From Rhodopirellula sp. (GTDB lineage: Bacteria > Planctomycetota > Planctomycetia > Pirellulales > Pirellulaceae), in contig NZVD01000060.1 in assembly GCA_002701385.1 (NCBI GenBank), forward strand, positions 237,046 through 301,045: a stretch of 64,000 nucleotides of DNA, read 5' to 3'. Both the position numbers and the translations under genes were made by a program. This document shows, piece after piece, positions 53,762-64,000 of this stretch (within the stretch, counting starts at the first letter, position 1; every line of letters begins with the position of its first letter). The notes beneath the pieces are model-generated. The model was not told where the DNA came from. It ran no database searches and was given only the letters and a program-made list of their open reading frames with translations.

Positions 53762-54061
53762 CTAGAGCTTAACTCCAAATTCCTTCTCTGCTCTTATTCT
53801 TAACGCTTGCTGAAAGTAGGGGAAAGGGTAGCGTGAGTGTTTCTTTCTGGCATATGAATAGATACCCAGAACCATAGAAACTGGAAGGATACGTTTCTCT
53901 ACCAGTGTAGCAACTCGTTCGATAAAAAGGTGTTCGGTAGGCTTCCGAGCTTTCAGCCCAGCTTTGAGCTGATCAACAAGCGGAGCGATATCAGCCGCCC
54001 AGACCTGCCCTACAGTTGCAAAACCTGTCAGACAACCTGCGATAAATATTCGTCGCTTCAT
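53762..54061 (-). CDS. Small exported protein of unknown function
   Basis: A 99-residue protein with a signal peptide (RIFIAGCLTGFATVGQVWAA) and a mature part of about 75 residues: VDQLKAGLKARKPTEHLFIE, then VEKRILPVSMVLGIYSYARK and YPFPYFQQALRIRAEKEFG. It is basic and helical. The start has AGGAAT eight bases upstream. No family is named, but the composition and signal support a real gene. Confidence 0.72.
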   Translation of the reverse strand: MKRRIFIAGCLTGFATVGQVWAADIAPLVDQLKAGLKARKPTEHLFIERVATLVEKRILPVSMVLGIYSYARKKHSRYPFPYFQQALRIRAEKEFGVKL

Positions 54062-54281
54062 GTTGGAATTCCTACAAAAACTAGAATCAAACCTTCCATT
54101 CGTTCGGCGATTTGTACTTCATCGCCGGTGGTAATGACAAGGCCATTTCCAGCATCACATCGACTGGCAGAACATCGAAACCCTCAAGTTTTAGATCGTG
54201 TTCTCACGCATAGTTACTACTAATTGGGGGCTCAGTACCGATTCTTTGGTAAGAAGCAACGAAATTCCTAATTTACTTCGA

Positions 54282-54311
54282 TTGACCCAGTATAAATGCA
54301 CGATTTATACT
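54282..54311 (+). promoter_or_regulatory. Sigma-70-type promoter of the DUF1501 gene
   Basis: TTGACC (54282-54287) and TATACT (54306-54311) are separated by 18 bases. Each hexamer has one or two mismatches to the consensus. It lies about 100 bases upstream of the chosen start. Confidence 0.6.
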
Positions 54312-54399
54312 ATTAGTTGGGCCTGTTTCCCTAGAAGTGGTACGCTTCGGTGTGGAATCAAGGCAATTAATTCAAAACATACAACGAGTGGTTGTGTTG

Positions 54400-54408
54400 A
54401 AGGAGGTG
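54400..54408 (+). promoter_or_regulatory. Near-perfect Shine-Dalgarno sequence deciding the DUF1501 start
   Basis: AAGGAGGTG, complementary to the 3' end of 16S rRNA, ends five bases before the ATG at 54414. It is the strongest ribosome-binding site I noticed in the window and suggests high expression. Confidence 0.85.
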
Positions 54409-54413
54409 ACCGA

Positions 54414-55886
54414 ATGTTACGCATTCCCGGTCAAGCTGGTAAAGATAATTGTGATAAGGACGTAGGCCCTAGTCGTCGTGATATTCTCCGCGTTGGTGGT
54501 TCTGCCATGATGGGCATGTCCCTAGGGCAGATGATGGAGCTTCAGAGCGCCAAAGCCAATAACGAAACCACTGGTGGCGGTCCTGGATGGAACAAAGCCA
54601 AGAGCGTGATTCTGGTTTACCTACAGGGTGGCCCAAGTCATCTGGATCTATGGGATCCTAAAGACGATGTGCCTGATAATGTACGTAGTGTTTTTAAACG
54701 CATTCCTACCAAAGTGCCAGGAATGGACGTCACTGAAAACCTGCCCAAGCTGGCGCAGATCACTGACAAGCTCACCATGATTCGCTCTATGAGTTACACG
54801 CCTGTCGGGCTGTTCAACCACACAGCAGCGATCTATCAGATACACACAGGTTACACTGCCGACAAAGTTAGTCCTTCCGGTCAGCTCGAACCTCCGACTC
54901 CGAAAGACTTCCCTAACTTCGGAAGTAACATCATTCGTATTAAACCGCCGGAAGTTCCAATGCTTCCATTCGTGATGATGCCACGACCACTTCAGGAAAG
55001 TAATGTTGTTAACAAATCCGGTACTGCTGGGTTCCTGGGACGTGCTTATGACCCTTATTACTTGTTCCCACCAGGATCTGACCTGGACCAAAGCAAGATG
55101 GATAAGATCAACGTCGACGATCTTCAGTTGCGTAAAGAAGTTTCGACTGGTCGTTTAGATCGTCGAGCTCGCTTACGAGATCTAATCAATCAGGGCATGC
55201 CACAAATTGATAAGGCAACAAAAGATTACGGTCTGAATGAATACTATGATTCAGCAATGAATCTCATTAGCTCGGGTCGCGCTCGGGACGCTTTCGACCT
55301 AACGAAAGAATCCAATGCGACACGTGACCGTTATGGCCGAACCACTTTTGGTCAAAGCTGTCTGCTAGCTCGCCGTCTTGTCGAAGCCGGTACTCGCGTT
55401 GTCGAAGTCATTTGGCCAAAGGTTGCCAACTCCGATCGCCATTCGTTTGACGTACACGTTGGCCTATCGGGCCGTATGAAGAACGAATCGGGGCCGATGC
55501 TCGATGCGGGTCTTAGTGGTCTGATCGGCGACCTGGATGAACGTGGAATGCTCGATGACACCCTTGTTGTTGCCATCGGCGAATTTGGCCGTAGCCCGCA
55601 ACGCGGTGTCAGTACATCAGGGAATTCCAATAGTGATGACGGACGTGACCACTGGCCATACTGTTATACTGCTATTGCTGCGGGTGCCGGAGTGAAACGT
55701 GGATTCGTCTACGGTGAATCCGATAAAACCGGTTCTGCCCCATTACGGGATCCGGTACACCCAACAGAAATGCTGGCAACGATGTACCACAGCGTTGGGA
55801 TTAACCCGAATTCGATCGTTTACAACCACTTGAATCAGCCTCGTGAACTCGTCAAAGCTGATCCTGTGACCGCGATCTTTAGCTAA
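54414..55886 (+). CDS. DUF1501 protein (exported, alkaline-phosphatase-like fold)
   Basis: A 490-residue member of the DUF1501 family, abundant in planctomycetes and related to sulfatase/phosphatase folds. The N-terminus has a twin-arginine-like signal ([20 protein letters not shown]). Typical features follow: [19 protein letters not shown], then [51 protein letters not shown] and [19 protein letters not shown], ending [18 protein letters not shown]. In many planctomycetes a DUF1549/DUF1553 cytochrome-like partner is adjacent; none is here. Promoter and Shine-Dalgarno are strong and a clear terminator follows. Confidence 0.93.
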   Translation: MLRIPGQAGKDNCDKDVGPSRRDILRVGGSAMMGMSLGQMMELQSAKANNETTGGGPGWNKAKSVILVYLQGGPSHLDLWDPKDDVPDNVRSVFKRIPTKVPGMDVTENLPKLAQITDKLTMIRSMSYTPVGLFNHTAAIYQIHTGYTADKVSPSGQLEPPTPKDFPNFGSNIIRIKPPEVPMLPFVMMPRPLQESNVVNKSGTAGFLGRAYDPYYLFPPGSDLDQSKMDKINVDDLQLRKEVSTGRLDRRARLRDLINQGMPQIDKATKDYGLNEYYDSAMNLISSGRARDAFDLTKESNATRDRYGRTTFGQSCLLARRLVEAGTRVVEVIWPKVANSDRHSFDVHVGLSGRMKNESGPMLDAGLSGLIGDLDERGMLDDTLVVAIGEFGRSPQRGVSTSGNSNSDDGRDHWPYCYTAIAAGAGVKRGFVYGESDKTGSAPLRDPVHPTEMLATMYHSVGINPNSIVYNHLNQPRELVKADPVTAIFS

Positions 55887-55893
55887 CCAAACA

Positions 55894-55938
55894 AAATCCC
55901 CCGAGCCATTGAATGTCTTCATCGCTCGGGGGTTTTTA
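55894..55938 (+). terminator. Factor-independent terminator after the DUF1501 gene
   Basis: Perfect 9-bp stem CCCCCGAGC (55898-55906) with GCTCGGGGG (55924-55932), a 17-base loop and five T immediately after. AAAAT precedes the stem, so it might also work for the convergent carB transcript. Confidence 0.93.
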
Positions 55939-55977
55939 TGCGCTTTTAAAAGCTCCAAGGCTTAAGCTGTTTCGCCG

Positions 55978-58900
55978 TTAGGCTCGATCCTGTAAAGCCA
56001 CGACACTCATCTCTTCTTCCCGCAATGCTTCCATTGCTTTGACAGCTGCTTCGGCTGCCTGAATAGTCGTAATACAGGGTACTCCATACTGAACAGCGGC
56101 CGCTCGAATTTTGCCTTCATCGGTGCGTGCGCCTTTACCATTGGGCGTGTTCATCGCTAACGTCACTTCCCCATCAATCAGATGGTCAATTAGATTAGGA
56201 TGCCCTTCGGCAATTTTCTTCACTCGCTGAACCGGGATGCCAACTTCCTCAATAGACGCCGCTGTTCCTTCAGTCGCCATCAGCGTAAAGCCAAGTGCAT
56301 ACAGCCGCTTCGCCAGATCTTTAATAATCTCTTTGTGGCGTTGGGTCACGCTGAGGAAGATATTGCCTTCCTTGGGAAGTATGATCCCTGCTCCTAACTG
56401 ACTCTTGGCAAAGGCAATCGAGAACCTTTCACTGGAACCCATGACTTCCCCGGTGGATCGCATTTCCGGTCCAAGAATAATATCGACGCCGGAGAATTTA
56501 CGGAATGGGAAGACACTCTCCTTGACTGACACATGTCCTGGAATCGGAGCGGCTTCGATGCCGAGCTCATCCAGAGTCTTACCTGTCATCACCTGAGTAG
56601 CAATCTTTGCCACTGGAAAGCCAGTCGCTTTAGCGACAAATGGTACGGTACGACTCGCTCGTGGATTAACTTCCAAAACATAGATTTTGTGCTCGCCATC
56701 TTCCCGCTTAACCGCGAATTGGATATTCATCAGGCCGCATACCTGTAATTCCATCGCGAGCGAAACAGTGGCCTTTCGAATTTCTTCGATGACAGGCCCT
56801 GGCAAACTATACGGAGGAATCGCACACGCCGAGTCACCTGAATGTACTCCGGCTTCTTCGATGTGCTCCATGATGCCGGAGACGACTACTCGATTGCGAT
56901 CACAAATGGCATCAACATCGACTTCCGTGGCATCTTCGAGGAATTTGTCGATCAGGACAGGCTGCCCCTGAGCCACGACAAAGGCTTCCGCAACGAATCG
57001 TTCGAACTGGGCGTGATCATAACAAATCTCCATCGCGCGACCACCCAATACAAAACTCGGACGAACCAATACCGGGTAACCGATCTCAGCCACTTCCAGT
57101 CGAGCTTCTTCCATGTTACGGGCAATCCCGTTAGGCGGTTGATGCAGCCCGAGCTTGTTTAACAGTTGCTGGAATTTTTCCCGGTCTTCCGCGGCTTCGA
57201 TCGTATCCACGGTTGTACCAATAATCGGTACACCGGCATTCTGTAGGCCACGAGCCAGGTTAAGTGGCGTCTGACCGCCAAATTGTACAATCACACCGTC
57301 TGGCTGTACGCGATCGCAAATGTTTAACACATCTTCAATTGTCAATGGTTCAAAAAACAGCAGATCACTGGTGTCATAGTCCGTACTGACGGTTTCAGGG
57401 TTCGAGTTCACCATAATGGACTCGATTCCCATTTCTCGCAGAGCAAAACTGGCATGACAACAACAGTAGTCAAACTCAATCCCCTGTCCGATTCGGTTTG
57501 GCCCGCCTCCAAGGATCATGATCCGCTTTTTGCCCTCTGGCTTTTCCGGGGCTTCGTTCTCTTCTTCATAAGTCGAGTAGTAATAAGGCGTATAGGCTTC
57601 AAACTCAGCGGCACAAGTGTCAACGGATTTGAAAACAGGAATCACGCCCTGCTCTTTACGCCATTGACGAACAGCGATTTCGCTGGTGTTTAGTAGCGTT
57701 GCGACCTGACGGTCTGAATATCCGTTTTGCTTGATTCGTTTGAGCAGTCGCTGATCGATGTTGTCTATCGCACCACAGGCAACAATCTCTTCTTCGATTT
57801 CTACCAATTCGTAAAGCTGATCAAGGAACCAGGGGTCTATATAGGTAATCTCGAACAACTGTTCCGGTGTATAGCCGGCTTTGATTGCATATCGCAAATA
57901 CCACGCGCGTTCCGAATTCGGAATGCTAAGTTTTGACCGAATTTCTTCATCGCTGGGCTGCTCATCCGTTCCCCATAGATCTTTACCGTCACACCCAAAG
58001 CCAAAGCGGCCAACCTCGAGTCCACGCAATGCCTTTTGGAAAGACTCTTTAAATGTCCGTCCAATGGCCATGGTCTCACCAACACTCTTCATTTGTGTCG
58101 TGAGTGTCGAATCTGCTTCCGGGAACTTCTCAAACGCGAAGCGAGGAATCTTCGTGACGACATAGTCGATCGTGGGCTCAAAGCAGGCGAGCGTCTCACG
58201 AGTAATGTCATTCTTCAATTCGTTCAGGCTGTATCCAACTGCTAACTTGGCAGCGATCTTCGCGATTGGGAAGCCCGTTGCTTTACTTGCCAACGCACTG
58301 GAGCGACTTACTCGCGGATTCATTTCAATCACGATCATTCGGCCATCGTCCGGATTGATCGCAAACTGGATATTCGATCCACCTGTTTCAACACCAATTT
58401 CACGAATCACAGCAAGCGATGCATCTCGCATTCGCTGGTACTCTTTATCGGTCAACGTTTGAGCTGGGGCCACGGTGATCGAATCACCCGTGTGAATTCC
58501 CATCGGGTCGAAGTTTTCGATAGCACAGATAATGACGACGTTGTCATCCTTATCCCGCATCACTTCCATTTCATACTCTTTCCAGCCAATGATGGACTCT
58601 TCCACCAACACTTCCGTCACTGGAGACTGATCCAGGCCGCTGCGAACGAGCGTATCAAACTCTTCACGGTTATAGGCAATAGCCGACCCTGCTCCACCCA
58701 TCGTAAATGAGGGGCGAATGACCGCGGGCAATCCAATCTCTCCAAGGAAGCCCCGAGCTTCTTCAATCGTGTGTACCGTTTGCCCGTGACAGACATCCAG
58801 GCCAATCTTTTCCATCGCCACCTTAAATTGGTCACGCTCTTCTGCTTTGGCAATCACCGCTGCATTCGCAGCTATCATCTCGACGCCATGTTTTTCGAGC

Positions 58901-59220
58901 ACGCCGTGTCGGTCCAAATCCATTGCTACATTGAGGCCGGTTTGCCCGCCAAGCGTTGGCAGCATGGCGTCGGGCTTCTCTTTGGCGATTACCTTCTCAA
59001 CCATCTCCCAGGTTAAAGGCTCGATATACGTTCGATCCGCGACAGACGGGTCCGTCATAATCGTCGCTGGATTGGAGTTAACCAACACAACCTCGTAGCC
59101 TTCTTCACGCAAGGCTTTACAAGCCTGTGTTCCTGAATAATCAAATTCACATGCCTGACCAATCACAATCGGTCCGGATCCAATAAGCAAAATCTTTTTA
59201 ATGTCGTCGCGACGTGGCAC
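55978..59220 (-). CDS. carB: Carbamoyl-phosphate synthase large subunit
   Basis: A 1080-residue ATP-grasp enzyme making carbamoyl phosphate for pyrimidine and arginine synthesis. The two homologous halves are visible: [20 protein letters not shown] starts the first, and [20 protein letters not shown] starts the second near residue 570. The oligomerisation region lies between, and an MGS-like allosteric domain ([20 protein letters not shown] onwards, about residue 950) ends the protein. The length equals E. coli CarB. The small subunit gene carA is not in the window. Confidence 0.98.
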   Translation of the reverse strand: MPRRDDIKKILLIGSGPIVIGQACEFDYSGTQACKALREEGYEVVLVNSNPATIMTDPSVADRTYIEPLTWEMVEKVIAKEKPDAMLPTLGGQTGLNVAMDLDRHGVLEKHGVEMIAANAAVIAKAEERDQFKVAMEKIGLDVCHGQTVHTIEEARGFLGEIGLPAVIRPSFTMGGAGSAIAYNREEFDTLVRSGLDQSPVTEVLVEESIIGWKEYEMEVMRDKDDNVVIICAIENFDPMGIHTGDSITVAPAQTLTDKEYQRMRDASLAVIREIGVETGGSNIQFAINPDDGRMIVIEMNPRVSRSSALASKATGFPIAKIAAKLAVGYSLNELKNDITRETLACFEPTIDYVVTKIPRFAFEKFPEADSTLTTQMKSVGETMAIGRTFKESFQKALRGLEVGRFGFGCDGKDLWGTDEQPSDEEIRSKLSIPNSERAWYLRYAIKAGYTPEQLFEITYIDPWFLDQLYELVEIEEEIVACGAIDNIDQRLLKRIKQNGYSDRQVATLLNTSEIAVRQWRKEQGVIPVFKSVDTCAAEFEAYTPYYYSTYEEENEAPEKPEGKKRIMILGGGPNRIGQGIEFDYCCCHASFALREMGIESIMVNSNPETVSTDYDTSDLLFFEPLTIEDVLNICDRVQPDGVIVQFGGQTPLNLARGLQNAGVPIIGTTVDTIEAAEDREKFQQLLNKLGLHQPPNGIARNMEEARLEVAEIGYPVLVRPSFVLGGRAMEICYDHAQFERFVAEAFVVAQGQPVLIDKFLEDATEVDVDAICDRNRVVVSGIMEHIEEAGVHSGDSACAIPPYSLPGPVIEEIRKATVSLAMELQVCGLMNIQFAVKREDGEHKIYVLEVNPRASRTVPFVAKATGFPVAKIATQVMTGKTLDELGIEAAPIPGHVSVKESVFPFRKFSGVDIILGPEMRSTGEVMGSSERFSIAFAKSQLGAGIILPKEGNIFLSVTQRHKEIIKDLAKRLYALGFTLMATEGTAASIEEVGIPVQRVKKIAEGHPNLIDHLIDGEVTLAMNTPNGKGARTDEGKIRAAAVQYGVPCITTIQAAEAAVKAMEALREEEMSVVALQDRA

Positions 59221-59547
59221 CGGCTATTACTTTCTATGTCTATGATTCAATTGAAGCTGGTTCAATATCCGCACTTTCTTCTATCCTTGCACTCGGGCAG
59301 CCCCTGATCACTGTGTAGTAACAGCCTCAAAAAACGTTCCACACAGTTCTCGGCAGAATTAGCGCATAAAATTTCCTGATTTTATCCCGCCGAATACCCT
59401 TTTAGCAAGCGGCCGAAGGTTAATTTTGCAACTTCGAGGACGCTATTCCCTGATCGCACTCTGTACCGCCGCTCGTTGACAGCCCAGAAGCTCGTATCTA
59501 GCATAAACACTTCCCAACCTTCTTTTCCTCAGCATGTAAGAGTAGTC
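59221..59547. other. Divergent promoter gap between carB and argH
   Basis: About 327 bases separate the two starts. The argH frame is open back to a TTG at 59476, but the extra 24 residues are unlike the family. One inverted word, ATAAAAT and ATTTTAT six bases apart near 59365-59384, could be an operator. An ArgR box is not obvious. No RNA gene is seen. Confidence 0.4.
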
Positions 59548-60927
59548 GTGGCCAGTCCCTCAAGATCAGGCGTTTTTGCAAAAGATACCGATAGTCGAGT
59601 TGAGCTTTTTACTGAGAGCATCAGCTTTGACGCTCGCCTCTATGCGCACGATATCCAGGGCTCGATCGCACACGCCCAAATGCTTGAAAAAGTAGGAATC
59701 TTATCTGCTGAAGAACAACAGGCAATCGAAACCACGCTGCTTGAAATCAAACAAGATATCGAAGCGGGCAATTTTACAACTTCGATTTCTCTTGAAGACA
59801 TCCACATGCATATCGAGAAGATGCTGATCGATAAGCTGGGGGATACCGGGCGAAAACTACATACAGGACGGAGTCGAAACGATCAGGTCAGTACAGACTT
59901 CCGATTATGGATTCGAGATGCACTCGATCGCGTCGATCAGTTGCTGCTGCAGTTACAGCAAGCGTTTGTCGGGCGTTGTGACCAGGATTTCGAAACGATC
60001 ATTCCCGCATACACTCACCTACAACGAGCCCAGCCAGTATTGGCCTCTCACTACTGGCTTGCATACTGTGAGAAATTTCAGCGAGATCGTGAGAGAATTG
60101 CCGATTGTCGAAAGCGACTTAATGTCTCCAGCCTCGGTGTTGCCGCTCTGGCCGGAACGTCCATACCCATTGACCGACAAGATACGGCTGAACGATTGGG
60201 ATTTGCCGACGTGGCTGCCAATAGCCTGGACGTCTCAAGCGATAGAGACTTCGTGCTGGAATCAGCCTTTGCACTGTCTGTGATATCGACTCACTTAAGT
60301 TGCTGGGCCGAAGAATGGATTCTATGGAAAACAGTCGAATTCGATTTTATCGATCTTCCACAGGACTTCTGCACGGGGTCTTCAATCATGCCCCAAAAGA
60401 TTAACCCGGATATCCTCGAGTTAGTGAGAGGTAAAACAGGCCGAGTCATTGGCAGCCTGCAAACACTATTGGTGCTCGTCAAGGGTCTACCGCTGGCTTA
60501 CAACCGAGATCTACAAGAAGATAAGCCCGCCTTATTTGACGCCTTTGATACCGTGGAAGCCTGTCTCGATATTGCCGCTCCCTTGGTAGAAGGAGCACGC
60601 ATCAAAGTAGACAGCATCAATGCGCGACTCGAAAAAGGCTTCCTAGATGCCACTTCGTTGATGGAATATCTAATCCTCAAAGGTATCCCCCAACGGACTG
60701 CACACCATATGGTCGGCTCGCTGGTTGGACTGGCGACTGAAAACAACACGACTCTAGCTGAAATTCCTTTAGAGGAGTTCCAAAAGCTTTCGCCCGATTT
60801 GGACGAAAAGATATATGGAGTACTAGGTGTGAAAAACGCCATAGCGGCATTCAAAAGCTATGGTTCTACCGCACCTGACCAGGTTAAATCCCAGATTTCC
60901 GCTTGGAAAACACGCTTGGGACTCTAG
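59548..60927 (+). CDS. argH: Argininosuccinate lyase
   Basis: Last step of arginine synthesis, a member of the fumarase/aspartase superfamily. Features: [68 protein letters not shown] and the catalytic serine loop [13 protein letters not shown] chose the GTG at 59548, giving ASPSRSGVF at the N-terminus and 459 residues, the usual length; an upstream TTG at 59476 would add 24 atypical residues. Divergent from carB, which supplies carbamoyl phosphate to the same pathway. Confidence 0.96.
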   Translation: MASPSRSGVFAKDTDSRVELFTESISFDARLYAHDIQGSIAHAQMLEKVGILSAEEQQAIETTLLEIKQDIEAGNFTTSISLEDIHMHIEKMLIDKLGDTGRKLHTGRSRNDQVSTDFRLWIRDALDRVDQLLLQLQQAFVGRCDQDFETIIPAYTHLQRAQPVLASHYWLAYCEKFQRDRERIADCRKRLNVSSLGVAALAGTSIPIDRQDTAERLGFADVAANSLDVSSDRDFVLESAFALSVISTHLSCWAEEWILWKTVEFDFIDLPQDFCTGSSIMPQKINPDILELVRGKTGRVIGSLQTLLVLVKGLPLAYNRDLQEDKPALFDAFDTVEACLDIAAPLVEGARIKVDSINARLEKGFLDATSLMEYLILKGIPQRTAHHMVGSLVGLATENNTTLAEIPLEEFQKLSPDLDEKIYGVLGVKNAIAAFKSYGSTAPDQVKSQISAWKTRLGL

Positions 60928-61027
60928 CCTAACCCCTCATAACTCCTTTATTTTTAATGACTTACAACAATTGTGTCGCCGTGCGCGCAATATCGTGGTA
61001 GGTTGCGGGTATTGGGTGGTTTAGATC

Positions 61028-63541
61028 ATGTTTAGCGAATCCATTAGGCAGCGATTCAACACAGGTATCTTCATTACGAAGGCCTTTTTATGTCTCGTAA
61101 TACTAATTTGCAGTATTTTTTCTGAAAATATTTTTGCTCAAAACAATCCATTTGGGGCACCGCCTGCCCAGCCTGCAGGAGCAAATCCAGCTGCGCCAGG
61201 GGGCAATATCGCCGCGGATCCACTAGCTGATGAAAACAATCTGATTATCCGGCAATTGTTAACAGAAGATCCCAACACCCCGCTAGAACTTGCCGACGCG
61301 ATTCGACTTTCTGTTCAACTGGGGCGTACTGACATCGCCCGTCGATTTATCAAAAAATTTGATGCTCTGATGCCCTCGCCCAAGGAATGCTCAGACATCC
61401 AGCGTTCGTTGAACTCAGCATTCTTATATGAAATAGCAACGCACTCAAAACTGCAACCTGATGGAGATCGGTTCGTAGCAACAATACGCTCGGGAGCCAT
61501 TGAATACCTGCGTGATGATGCCCGTGTCGCACGACTGATCCTTGATCTTGGAAGTGACGATTCTTTTGTACGACGCCGTGCTACCACTGAATTGAGGGCA
61601 TCTAATATTAATGCCGCGGTGGCATTGGGAATTGCTTTAGGCGACCCTGTTCACGAGGGTTATTACCCGGCCATTGAAACGGCATTGGTGGGTATGGGCG
61701 ATGTTGCCGTAGAGCCGACGATCGGATTTTTAGGCGTTGATGACCTCGATCACAAAGCACGAATCATTTCTGCGTTGGGGCGTCTGGGAGCGATTCGAAT
61801 TGCTGATAGGATTGTTGCACTCACTATCAACGAACCGGCGGATTCACATGTCGGAGCAGCAGCTCGCAAGGCCATTACACGAATTGTGGGAGTACTTCCA
61901 TCTCAAGCGGAAGCTGCACAGTTTCTAAAGCAGCAATTTGGCCGCTATCTTGAAGGCGACCTGATGCTACCTCAGGATAGTCAGGGGCGGCTTTTGCTTT
62001 GGACGTATGATAGTGAACAAGGAACGGTAGTTCCCGAGCTTCGAGACTCTCGTATTGTCAGCCTGGCCTATGCTACTGTTGCCGCCCGAGATCTCTACAG
62101 CCTGGACTTAGAAAATGCTGAATACAAACAGCTCTTCCTCCGCAGCGTATTGGAATCCAGTAAAGTCCTGAATGGTGTGAATCAGCCGCTAAGTCCGGGG
62201 ACGCATGATTTAATTAGTCAGGAAAGTCCGTCGTATGTCCTGGCCTTATTAGAACACTGTCTTGAAACCCAGCACTATCCTGCCGCCGTGGGCGCCGCCG
62301 AAGTGCTGGGAGACATCGGAGATGAAAGCCTTCTTTACTCAACAGCCGGCCGCCCCACTCGCTTGATTCAGGCATTAAACAACCCTAGCCGGCGAGTCCG
62401 CTTTGCAGTTGCTAATGCGATTTTCAAATTAAACCCGACACGCCCTTTTCCTGGTAGCAGCTATGTCTCCGGGGCAGCAGCCTATTTCATTCAAACAGCA
62501 GGGACACGCAAAGCCATCGCAGCAGACGTGAATCCTGATCGTTCTCTTAAATGGGCCGGCCTGCTATCACAGGCCGGGTTTGAGGGCGAGCGGGTATTAA
62601 CCGGCAAGGACCTAATTAAACGAGCTCAGCAAAATCCGGATTGCGAGTTTATTTTACTTGGTGAAGCAATTCAAAATCCTGGCCTCAACGAAACCGTTTA
62701 CTCCCTTCGCAACGACCCCCGCACGGCGGATATTCCCATCGGCATTATCATCGATGATATTCCTAATCTAGATATTGAGTTTGCCCGTGTGGTCGAAGAG
62801 AGTGTTACCGGGAAAGACGAAAACGGCTTTTTTAAAAACCCGGTGTTACACCGAGCGGAGATCGCGACCAATCCGGCTTACAAACTACGCTCCATTAAGT
62901 ACGATATTGGAACGCTCGAGGAATCTACCCAAGAAGAAAGTGCCAAATCACTCCCATCCATCGAGGGCAATAAAGACCGCTCCCGTGCCCAACGATTGGC
63001 TGACGTCGATCCTCTTACTTTCGCTTTATTTGAGCCACAAACCGCAGACCAAACCTTGTTTCAAACTCGCCGCCTTCGTCAGGCCGTTGCGTTTCAGGCG
63101 ATCTCGGTCGATGAGCGATTAGCTCAGGCCAACACTTGCCTGAAGTGGTTTGGTACGATCCTAGCGGATCAGGCCAAGTACGGATTTTATAATCCTGTCC
63201 GTCATCAACATCCCATGATTGATGCCTTGTTCTTCCCACTACTTTGCCAGCCTGCCACCGAAGCCCTAGCCAATGTCCCGACTTCCGAAGCACAAAAGGC
63301 GTTATTAACACTTGCCAGCCAGAATACTGAAATCCTTGAAAGCCGAAAGCTGGCTGCCGTTGCGTTTGCCAAGCATGTTGAACAAAACCGCCTGCTGCTA
63401 ACTCGTGGGGAGATCGAGCAACAATATGAACTCTACAACAAGAATATCGATGGCCTCCAGGAAGAGCTCGATATCCTCGGCGGACTTTTGGATTCTATTG
63501 AGGCCCCGACGATGCCGATCCGGGTGAGTTCTGACGAATAA
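61028..63541 (+). CDS. Exported HEAT-repeat protein with a degenerate receiver-like domain
   Basis: An 837-residue protein with a signal peptide (LCLVILICSIFSENIFAQ) and a Pro/Gly/Ala-rich linker to about residue 65. Helical HEAT-like repeats follow at about 65-480 (DDSFVRRRATTELRASN; DLDHKARIISALGRLGAIRI; PSRRVRFAVANAIFKLNPTR). Residues about 490-610 look like a CheY-type receiver fold: AIAADVNPDRSLKWAGLLSQ, FILLGEAI at the phosphoacceptor strand with Gly in place of Asp, and LRNDPRTADIPIGIIIDDIP. The last 200 residues are helical with a coiled-coil end. Function unknown; probably a periplasmic or surface scaffold. It directly precedes a sigma-54 activator gene. Confidence 0.78.
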   Translation: MFSESIRQRFNTGIFITKAFLCLVILICSIFSENIFAQNNPFGAPPAQPAGANPAAPGGNIAADPLADENNLIIRQLLTEDPNTPLELADAIRLSVQLGRTDIARRFIKKFDALMPSPKECSDIQRSLNSAFLYEIATHSKLQPDGDRFVATIRSGAIEYLRDDARVARLILDLGSDDSFVRRRATTELRASNINAAVALGIALGDPVHEGYYPAIETALVGMGDVAVEPTIGFLGVDDLDHKARIISALGRLGAIRIADRIVALTINEPADSHVGAAARKAITRIVGVLPSQAEAAQFLKQQFGRYLEGDLMLPQDSQGRLLLWTYDSEQGTVVPELRDSRIVSLAYATVAARDLYSLDLENAEYKQLFLRSVLESSKVLNGVNQPLSPGTHDLISQESPSYVLALLEHCLETQHYPAAVGAAEVLGDIGDESLLYSTAGRPTRLIQALNNPSRRVRFAVANAIFKLNPTRPFPGSSYVSGAAAYFIQTAGTRKAIAADVNPDRSLKWAGLLSQAGFEGERVLTGKDLIKRAQQNPDCEFILLGEAIQNPGLNETVYSLRNDPRTADIPIGIIIDDIPNLDIEFARVVEESVTGKDENGFFKNPVLHRAEIATNPAYKLRSIKYDIGTLEESTQEESAKSLPSIEGNKDRSRAQRLADVDPLTFALFEPQTADQTLFQTRRLRQAVAFQAISVDERLAQANTCLKWFGTILADQAKYGFYNPVRHQHPMIDALFFPLLCQPATEALANVPTSEAQKALLTLASQNTEILESRKLAAVAFAKHVEQNRLLLTRGEIEQQYELYNKNIDGLQEELDILGGLLDSIEAPTMPIRVSSDE

Positions 63542-63659
63542 CCATAGTCAACCGCATACTCAGCATTTTAGATATTGTTACAATCAAGATTATCAGGCGG
63601 GGCTAATCCACTAGAGGTTAGGCAACTTTTCTTTTGTCCTGGAGCCATTGTTTAAAGTC

Positions 63660-64000
63660 ATGGCTACATCCGAGCCATTTGGATCATCCGATGAGTCTTC
63701 CGGTTTTTTGAACCGGACGTCTGCAGGTAATTCCCCCGACTCATTTGCCATTGATGGAATTATTGGTTCCAGCCAGGCGATGCAACAGGTCTACCAACTG
63801 ACTCAGCAGGTCGCAAAAAGTGACGCCTCTGTTTTGCTGTTGGGTGAAACCGGAACTGGGAAGGAATTGATTGCCAATGCTATTCACCAACTCAGCAATC
63901 GGGACAACGGCCCGTTTGTCAAAGTCAACTGCGGAGCATTGAGCGAGAGCCTTCTCGAAAGCGAGCTTTTTGGGCACGTAAAGGGGTCGTTTACCGGAGC
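63660..64000 (+). CDS. Sigma-54-dependent transcriptional activator (partial, runs off the window)
   Basis: The visible 113 residues start [16 protein letters not shown], a Ser-rich N-terminus of only about 35 residues. The AAA+ sigma-54 interaction domain then begins: [20 protein letters not shown], Walker [29 protein letters not shown] and GSFTGA, which is the GAFTGA loop that contacts sigma-54. No receiver, GAF or PAS domain precedes the AAA+ module, so control would come from the C-terminal part or a partner outside the window. GGAG lies about 15 bases before the start. Confidence 0.92.
   Translation, partial: MATSEPFGSSDESSGFLNRTSAGNSPDSFAIDGIIGSSQAMQQVYQLTQQVAKSDASVLLLGETGTGKELIANAIHQLSNRDNGPFVKVNCGALSESLLESELFGHVKGSFTG

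Larger units (their letters stand above)
54062..54413. other. 352-bp divergent gap holding the DUF1501 promoter and leader
   Basis: Between a small minus-strand gene and the DUF1501 gene. The DUF1501 frame is open upstream to 54198, but that part reads as non-coding (Cys/Arg/Ser-rich, no ribosome-binding site). A sigma-70-like promoter at 54282-54311 and a full Shine-Dalgarno sequence at 54400-54408 place the real start at 54414, leaving a leader of about 95 bases. Confidence 0.6.

Noticed and set aside
1-64000. Prophage, insertion sequence, CRISPR or restriction system
   Set aside because: No transposase, integrase, phage structural gene, regular spacer array or endonuclease gene was seen on either strand; the single DNA methyltransferase is solitary.

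Overview
The window looks like chromosomal DNA of a planctomycete, most likely a Pirellulales-type lineage. This is inferred from gene content: a DUF1501 protein, a BBP7-type beta-barrel porin, an anti-sigma protein with a DUF1559/pilin-like domain, several exported proteins with no recognisable family, and many ECF-type sigma factors and non-ATG starts. Base composition looks close to even and I see no composition break, prophage, insertion sequence, CRISPR array, rRNA or tRNA. The density is typical of a core chromosome: about 56 protein genes, mostly in short operons separated by small gaps.

Layout. 0.2-4.4 kb: a MacAB-like export operon whose adaptor carries EF-hand-like loops, convergent with bioF. 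5.8-11.8 kb: a four-gene peptide importer with YejABEF-like architecture. 11.8-14.4 kb: an unknown gene, then an ECF sigma factor with its membrane anti-sigma. 14.6-15.9 kb: thyA-folA. 16-19.7 kb: a methyltransferase and the complete EF-P lysylation set, with epmB divergent from efp-epmA and EpmA carrying an N-terminal FHA domain. 19.7-25.5 kb: a small repeat cluster, a phosphoesterase, a ceramidase-like protein, a glycosyltransferase, a sugar isomerase overlapping a solitary DNA methyltransferase, and a ferredoxin. 25.7-31 kb: lysA, an unknown exported protein, infA and a Cys/Met-metabolism PLP enzyme. 31-38.8 kb: an amino-acid permease, a voltage-gated K+ channel, a LarA-like protein, and an envelope cluster (glycosyltransferase, flippase, unknown membrane protein). 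39.5-42.7 kb: folK with a C-terminal extension, panC, and lgt with a PDZ-like insertion. 42.8-48.3 kb: a second ECF sigma/anti-sigma pair with a sigma-E-like promoter, an acidic unknown protein, a GNAT enzyme and a BBP7 porin. 48.8-52.4 kb: a small protein, aroB, a rhomboid protease, an unknown membrane protein and a molybdopterin oxidoreductase. 52.4-64 kb: pyrC, a small exported protein, the DUF1501 protein, carB, argH, an exported HEAT-repeat protein with a degenerate receiver-like domain, and the start of a sigma-54 activator.

Functionally, carB supplies carbamoyl phosphate to pyrimidine synthesis (pyrC) and arginine synthesis (argH). thyA, folA and folK belong to folate and thymidylate metabolism. 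lysA, aroB, panC, bioF and the Cys/Met enzyme are biosynthetic housekeeping genes. Three factor-independent terminators, one good sigma-70 promoter and one good ECF promoter are visible. The most distinctive observations are unusual domain architectures (FHA-EpmA, EF-hand adaptor, PDZ-like insert in Lgt, exported pseudo-receiver, FolK extension) and a four-copy short repeat whose last three copies start exactly 130 bp apart. I did not find a convincing new multi-gene system.
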